This document shows positions 58,801-64,000 of a DNA stretch of 64,000 nucleotides, piece by piece. The stretch is from Drosophila persimilis (taxonomy: Eukaryota > Arthropoda > Insecta > Diptera > Drosophilidae). The stretch's first letter is position 1, and every line of letters starts with the position of its first letter. The position numbers were made by a program, and so were the translations under genes. The notes under the pieces were generated by a model, which saw nothing but the letters and a program-made list of their open reading frames with translations, made no database searches and was not told the origin of the DNA. The stretch is taken from NCBI RefSeq assembly GCF_003286085.1, contig NW_020825289.1, positions 16,492,001 through 16,556,000 on the forward strand. The letters are read 5' to 3'.

Positions 58801-61718
58801 TATATTGTAAAAAGCTGTTAACGAGATGCACACACGATAGGGGGTTGGGGATGGGGATGGGGAAATGGGAGCGATGGAAAAAAAAGGTAAAATGTGCTAC
58901 TATAAAAAGCATGCCGCTTTGCCTGTCCCTTCTCCCTTTCCCCCCAGATGGCTACATAACAAAAGACACTCAACGAGAACTGGGAATTCTCTGGATGAAG
59001 AAGGATCCTGTTCCAGTTCCCTGTCCCTGTCCCCTGTCTCCTGTCTTGTCTCCAACGTAGGACGGCAGCCTCAATTGAAATAATTAAGTGTCAAAATGGC
59101 GCGCACACACCCACATGCACGTGGTAGGGGCTTTCACACAGAGATTTCAACGGAAATGAAAATGATTTTTCGTGAAAATTACTTGGCAAATGTAAAGCAA
59201 AGTTTTCCTTTGCCAAAAATGTGGGATGGGAACGGTATTTCGGCGCCGGCAGCCAGTGACACAAAGTGTAAACAGTTTAAAGTAATTTCTGGAAAATCTG
59301 GCTTCCATAAGTAGATGGGTTTCTCGGTGGGGACGGGCAGGGGACGGGCTGGGCTGGGGTTCAGGGTTCTGCGGATTTTGCGGATTTGGGGTGCACTGCA
59401 CTTGACACGCCCCGCTTTGAGGAGGGTCGTTAAATGCTTAACTATTGCGTCGGTCGTTTGGGGTCGTTTGGGGCCCCGGTCCCCGTTCTTTTACTTATTT
59501 TGGTGTAGAAATAGGATTACTCTGGTAATGAGACTCCAGACTCTAGATAATGCGTGGCATGAAGATTGGATTGGAGTCTGGGGATGACCAATAAACTGAA
59601 TTAGTGGCCCAAAGACAAAGAGCCAAGATATTCAATGTTTCTGCAGCTGCAGAGACCCCGTTGTTTCTTTGCCGGTGTTTTGCAATTTAAATAATTTACC
59701 ACAGGCAAACAACCACTTGCCTCTTGTGGTATAACACACTCACACGCACACACTCACACTCACACAAAATAAACACTTGGTTGCCACTTTTACTTGACTC
59801 TGTTTCCTCAACGCTTCCCCGGATGCCGCACACTTGAGAGTCGAACATGAAAACTTTGCCAATATTCTGACAGCAGTTCCAGTTGCCAGTTTTGCAGTCT
59901 CCCCGCAAAACCAATGCCCCCCGCCAGGTCGATCCATTGTCGACCTGCTGACCGCGCTCCTGCTGCTGCTGCTGCTGCTGCCCGACAACCGCACGCATGC
60001 TAAAAGTGTGGCCAGAGCAGCTAAGCGAAAGCCCGGCCTTTGGGGGGTCTGGTGCGGATGTGGATGTGAAAAGTTGAGTCAGGAGTTTGTTGTTCGGTGG
60101 GTGTGCTGCTGTTGTTTTTGACAGAATATTTTGCAGGCCAACGCTGCAGCGGTGGAGCGGTGGAGCGATGGAGCTTAGAGATGCACTTGTCCCAAGGAAT
60201 GCCGGCCTGCAGCGGAAGTTACCTGCGTAGGGAAGAGGCCCCCCGCTGAGAGCATTTTCCCAGGCAGCTACGGCAGTTATGCAATCACAAAGTTGCTGCT
60301 GCCTTCGTCAGTGATTGAAATTCCTTGGACCGCCATCTTCACGTGCTCCTCCCTCAGCAGCAGCAGCAGCAGCAGGAGGACCAGGCTCAGGCTCCAAACT
60401 TGGACCGGGCTAGTTTTCATTGTAGTAGTCATTATTATTATTGTTGCTGTTGTTATCTTCGAATGCAGCTATGCGTGTCCTTCTCATCTTTTCCTTGCAG
60501 GTCTTGCCTGGACAGCTTGCCGTCGCTCATCTCTGAATCATTGTCGGATGCCAGAAGCCCTATCCCTCTGGTTATTCTTCTCGTAATTATTGTAGTTGGG
60601 TATTTCATAAAATCGGTTGCAGCTGCCGCTGCCGCTGCCTCTGCTTTTGAATTCCCTTTCTCATTGGAGCTTGCCAATATATTTCTGCCTTCCAGCTTTG
60701 CAATTGAGGATTTTGATTAGTTTTTACTCTCTTGCGGAGGGGGGCTACTGATTGCGTACTTCCATTGTTGCACAGCTCAAAAAGAGCGGATGGAAAGAGA
60801 GTGGGTTGTCCAATTTTACATGCACTTTACTTCAAGCTTACCTGCGCTACATCCCACTCCTCTGCTGCACACTTTCGGGCGGACTTGTCGCTGGGAGAGC
60901 GGAAACAGCTTTAAAAGCTCTGCCAATCGAGCTTACTTTAAAGTCTGTTGTTGTGTGGCAACGAAAACTGCAAACATAGACTTTGACTGTACAGTCTTTG
61001 ATCTTTGTCTGCTAATGTTTTTAAAGCTTTATTGTATTCTCTTTTCCTCACACATTGTTGTGGTTTCCACAAAATGTTTGCCATTGTCTGGGGCTGGGCT
61101 CCCCTTTTCCTCTCCAGAGATGGGCTTAGGAATCTCCTCTATGCTCCTTCGAATTCCCAATGCAGCAAAGTTATGATTGTTTGCCCTGTTAGCACGTGGC
61201 AGACTTCTTTTCTACACGGGCGTCTCTTTGTTGCGGCTGCCTGCTGCCTGCCGCCTGCCGCCGGCTTCCTGTGCCTGTCAGTGCTCGATGCTGCGGAATT
61301 GATTGAAAGGAATTCTAGGGTTTCCCTGCCTGTTTGCAGTTGTCGTCGCCCGTGACATGCACGGAATACGAGTCTCTGGCCCACGGAATGTCCGATCCAG
61401 ACAAGTGGAAGTGGCAGAGAGCGCTACCCCGCAATCACCTCTCGCATCTTCAATTGATGTGCTCCATACGAGGAAGAGAGCAATTTGCCTGCCCCAAAAA
61501 TTGTCGCCCATTAGTCGCGGGGCGGAATCAATGACAAACAGCCATGTGACAAGTGTGACTTTTGGATAGAGTATACATATCGTTTGACCCCTAGAAATAT
61601 ACTCAAATATTCATATGTACATATGTATGTATTAGGACAAAAAATGTTAAGAAATAAGCTGTGCCATGCCACTTACCACCCCCTCAAAGGTAGAAAATCT
61701 GGTAACAACCAAATAAAA
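52838..61718. other. Intergenic region, no gene recognised
   Basis: About 9 kb on both strands without a supported gene. Repeats: GGTCCG hexamers at about 58541-58582; CCAGG/CCAGA pentamers near 55456-55480 and 55557-55640; ACTCCATCC near 55861-55886; CTG and CAG triplet runs near 59960-59983 and 60353-60376; GAGAGTGGGT near 55718-55758; a TA run near 58793-58806. The left end is upstream of Cpr50Ca and the right end upstream of the putative gene at 62 kb, so enhancers of either may lie here. Confidence 0.5.
58541..58582. repeat. (GGTCCG)n hexanucleotide repeat
   Basis: About seven tandem units of GGTCCG, nearly perfect. Confidence 0.85.
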
Positions 61719-61788
61719 TAGTTTCATTGCAGCCACTGTAGGTAGTTTCATTGCAGCCACTGTTGGTAGTTTCATAACAGCTACCTTT
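61719..61788. repeat. 24-bp tandem repeat, nearly 3 copies
   Basis: Unit TAGTTTCATTGCAGCCACTG plus a TAGG/TTGG tail, starting at 61719, 61743 and 61767. The first two copies differ by one base near the end; the third is degenerate (TAGTTTCATAACAGCTACC). Confidence 0.8.
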
Positions 61789-62111
61789 TATTGTCATAGC
61801 AGCCATGTTTACAGCTGATAAATTGTTATTGTGACGGAAAGTTACTGGTGCATTCCGTCACAGAGTCAGGTTCATTTAGCAGCGATCTAACAGAGAAAGA
61901 TCATAAGAGCATGAGCTAACAGAGGAAGAACAAATTCTCTATTATCGTTACAGAGGCATGTTAGTGTTAATGTTCAGCGAGCTAACAGCGAAAGAAAAAG
62001 AGATTATGTTGCAGAGAGAGGAATCGCAGCTCTCGTGACTGGGTGGGTTTAGTTTTCGCTCTCGCACTTACATATTAGTGAGGTAGGCAGAGATAAGAAA
62101 AGCAGAAACAA

Positions 62112-62481
62112 GGGCCGATCTGCGGGCCGATCTGCTGGCCGAGCTTACACTGCACAGCTGCACCCCACTCCCCACGCAGTTTAGTTAGCTTTGCTCGTTC
62201 GGTCTTGTTCTTCGAAGAAGCTTTGAGCCGTCGACACTGCGTTGTTTTTATCACAGTTCGCCGGTTCCCCCGGTCCCTCATTCAAAGTGAGCGTAAAAGC
62301 GGACAATTAAATCGTGTGTCTACAGGTGCATATTGAGAAAGAAAAAAACTAATATTATAAACGGCGGCACACAGTAGAAGCCGGCAAGCAGTGCAGGGCG
62401 TGCGTGATAATAGATTTTGTGTGCTTTGTGTTTATCTGTGAAAACAACAAACTACCCTAACGCAACAAAAGGAAACAGCAG
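62112..62481 (+). promoter_or_regulatory. Promoter and 5' noncoding exon of a gene running right
   Basis: GA-rich sequence at 61.87-62.03 kb and direct repeats of GGGCCGATCTGC at 62112-62135 precede a stretch with an exact-consensus initiator-like TCATTC (62278-62283). This is followed by a purine-rich, leader-like sequence ending in a strong donor, ACAGCAG|GTAATA (exon end 62481). No long open frame lies between, as expected of an untranslated first exon. The gene body would be beyond 64000 and cannot be identified here. Mastermind lies next to this block in D. melanogaster as I recall, but its orientation was not verified, so I do not assign it. Confidence 0.4.
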
Positions 62482-64000
62482 GTAATATGCACCTATCCAC
62501 TGTTTAATTCTTTCTGTTTTGCTTGACTCTGTATTTTGTAATTTTCGTTCTATTTTGATTTCCTTTTACATTTGTGTGGTATTATTATTTTCTCAAATAT
62601 TTTCTCGTACGAATATTTGAGGTATTTTTCAAGTTTAATATTGCCAATCGAACCGGTCTTTTATAAAGGTTGTTCGCTGCAAGGAGAACATTTCTTAGTA
62701 GTTGGTGGTGAATTTTGTAGAGTATCCCTGTTTCGTTTCTCTTTTAATTTATTCATCACTGTGGAAGTTTTTTCCATTTTTTTTTTTTGGTCGGAGAGTA
62801 AACTATTTTGCCACCGTTTTGCTGCTTTGCCTTGCTCCCCCTCTATCTCTCTCTCTCTCTCTCTCTCTCCCTCCGTGCAATATCGTTGTATGCTTTTGAC
62901 ATTTTTGCGTTCATTTTTGTGTGACAAGTTTTCTGTGGTTCACTGGGGCCACTTTGCGGCATGTCAGCCTCATCCACCGCCCGTTCCCCATTCCCCTCGC
63001 CACTCTCCACCTTCTTCCACCCTGGCCAAGGGGTGACGGCCTATTTCACACTTTTATAGAAAATTTTTTTGCCAATTGTCTGGCGACGCTCCGACGTACT
63101 CGTGGTTAGCTGTTTTTCCTCCCCTCCCTCTCCGTCACCCTTGGGTCGGAAGTTTGCGCAATTTCCAAAGCGGAAATGCAATTTTCGGTTCAGCTGCATT
63201 TGTCTCGCAATGCCACGCCCCCGCACCCGAACCGTGAATCGGCCCTGCCGCCCGCCCGCCAACTTGGGCTGCCTGCCAACACATCGTATATCAAATGCAG
63301 AGTTGGCAGCCCCTGACAATGACATGCAGCGAGCAGCAGCCAAACCAGAAAAGGCCGACAGCCTCGTGGGTTCGTGGGATGGTTCTGGAAGAGCCACTGG
63401 ATGAGGCCGCCAACAGGAGGGGGGGGAAAAAAGCAAGCCCGAAATCGTCGACATCGCCAATAGCTCTCAGCAATCGTTTGTTGTCCTTGTTCTTGTTCTT
63501 GTAGCCGCCGGAATATCGTCGGACCCGTGGCAGTGTGTGTTACGCCTTTTGTGGCCAGATCAGGGAATTTATTTCACACGCTTTTTATGCACAGCCAACT
63601 GTGGGACACTGAACACTCTTGGCCACAACTTCTGTGGCTCTTTGTGCCGTGCCGTGCCGTGCCGAGTCCCGAATGCCGAAAAGTACTCTTATTTATTTGC
63701 ATATAAATTATTCAATTGTTCCTTTGCTTATCTTTCCCGTTGGCTGCCTCTGACCGACCCGCTCCCTGCCCCCTTGGGGAGTCTATCAAAATGCTGGATG
63801 AATTTGCAGCTGCAATTGCAATTTCAATTGATTTTTGGTTGTCTGTGGGCGTGGCACTGTTCAATCTATGATTTATGCCCTGGAATTTGGCAAAAGCCGA
63901 ATAAAATTTGCTGACACGGCGTGGGAGCTGCAGTCGAACTTAAAGAGTGTTCGAAACGCATAAGTTTTCCCAGTGATTTATGGACTCGTACATTTTGAAC
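62482..64000. other. Right-edge noncoding sequence, probably an intron
   Basis: If the exon ending at 62481 is real, this is the start of a long intron. It contains a (CT)n run at 62841-62870, T-rich tracts and CTTGTT repeats near 63485-63500; no coding exon was recognised. Confidence 0.4.
62841..62870. repeat. (CT)n microsatellite
   Basis: CT run with one TAT interruption near the start. Confidence 0.85.

Noticed and set aside
61719..61788. Tandem repeat considered as a CRISPR array
   Set aside because: Repeats are directly adjacent without spacers and the genome is eukaryotic.

Overview
The window is eukaryotic euchromatin from a fruit fly (genus Drosophila). Spliced genes with GT..AG introns, fly core-promoter motifs (Ohler motif 1, a TCAGTT initiator, TATA boxes), microsatellite-rich introns and clear fly protein families all point there. 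The block fl(2)d - stj - Cpr50Cb - Cpr50Ca matches, from memory, the D. melanogaster 50C region (Muller element C). The proteins differ in detail from the melanogaster ones I remember, so it is probably another species. An obscura-group fly is my guess, unproven.

Layout. 0.57-5.4 kb (+): fl(2)d, the WTAP subunit of the m6A methyltransferase complex, in four coding exons behind a motif 1/motif 6 promoter. 5.4-19.6 kb (-): stj (straightjacket), the alpha2delta-3-like subunit of voltage-gated calcium channels. I resolved 21 core coding exons (1,210 aa) and three in-frame candidate cassette exons. It converges on fl(2)d. 20.8-29.6 kb (-): Cpr50Cb, an RR-type cuticular protein with its signal peptide split by a 7.2-kb intron. 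36.6-52.8 kb (-): Cpr50Ca, a very large RR cuticular protein of about 847 aa, also with a split signal peptide and with its chitin-binding domain on an isolated last exon beyond a 10-kb intron. Nested in that intron on the + strand is an intronless M17 leucyl-aminopeptidase-like gene (loopin-1/sperm-LAP type, 44.0-45.6 kb) that has lost several catalytic and metal ligands. 53-62 kb: intergenic sequence with no convincing gene. About 62.1-62.5 kb (+): a likely 5' noncoding exon of a gene running off the right edge.

How the genes relate: this is an ordinary gene neighbourhood, not an operon. fl(2)d is a housekeeping RNA-modification/splicing gene, stj a neuronal channel gene, the two Cpr genes are linked cuticle paralogues in the same orientation, and the nested LAP is probably testis-expressed. 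The gene-poor stretches hold simple repeats and one possible pair of dispersed AT-rich elements. I found no CRISPR array, tRNA, rRNA, intact transposon or other clearly new system. The most useful leads are the unlisted-looking stj cassette exons, the dead aminopeptidase, the detachable RR domain of Cpr50Ca, and an alternative 5' exon for fl(2)d. All exon borders come from reading frame and splice sites; there is no transcript evidence here.
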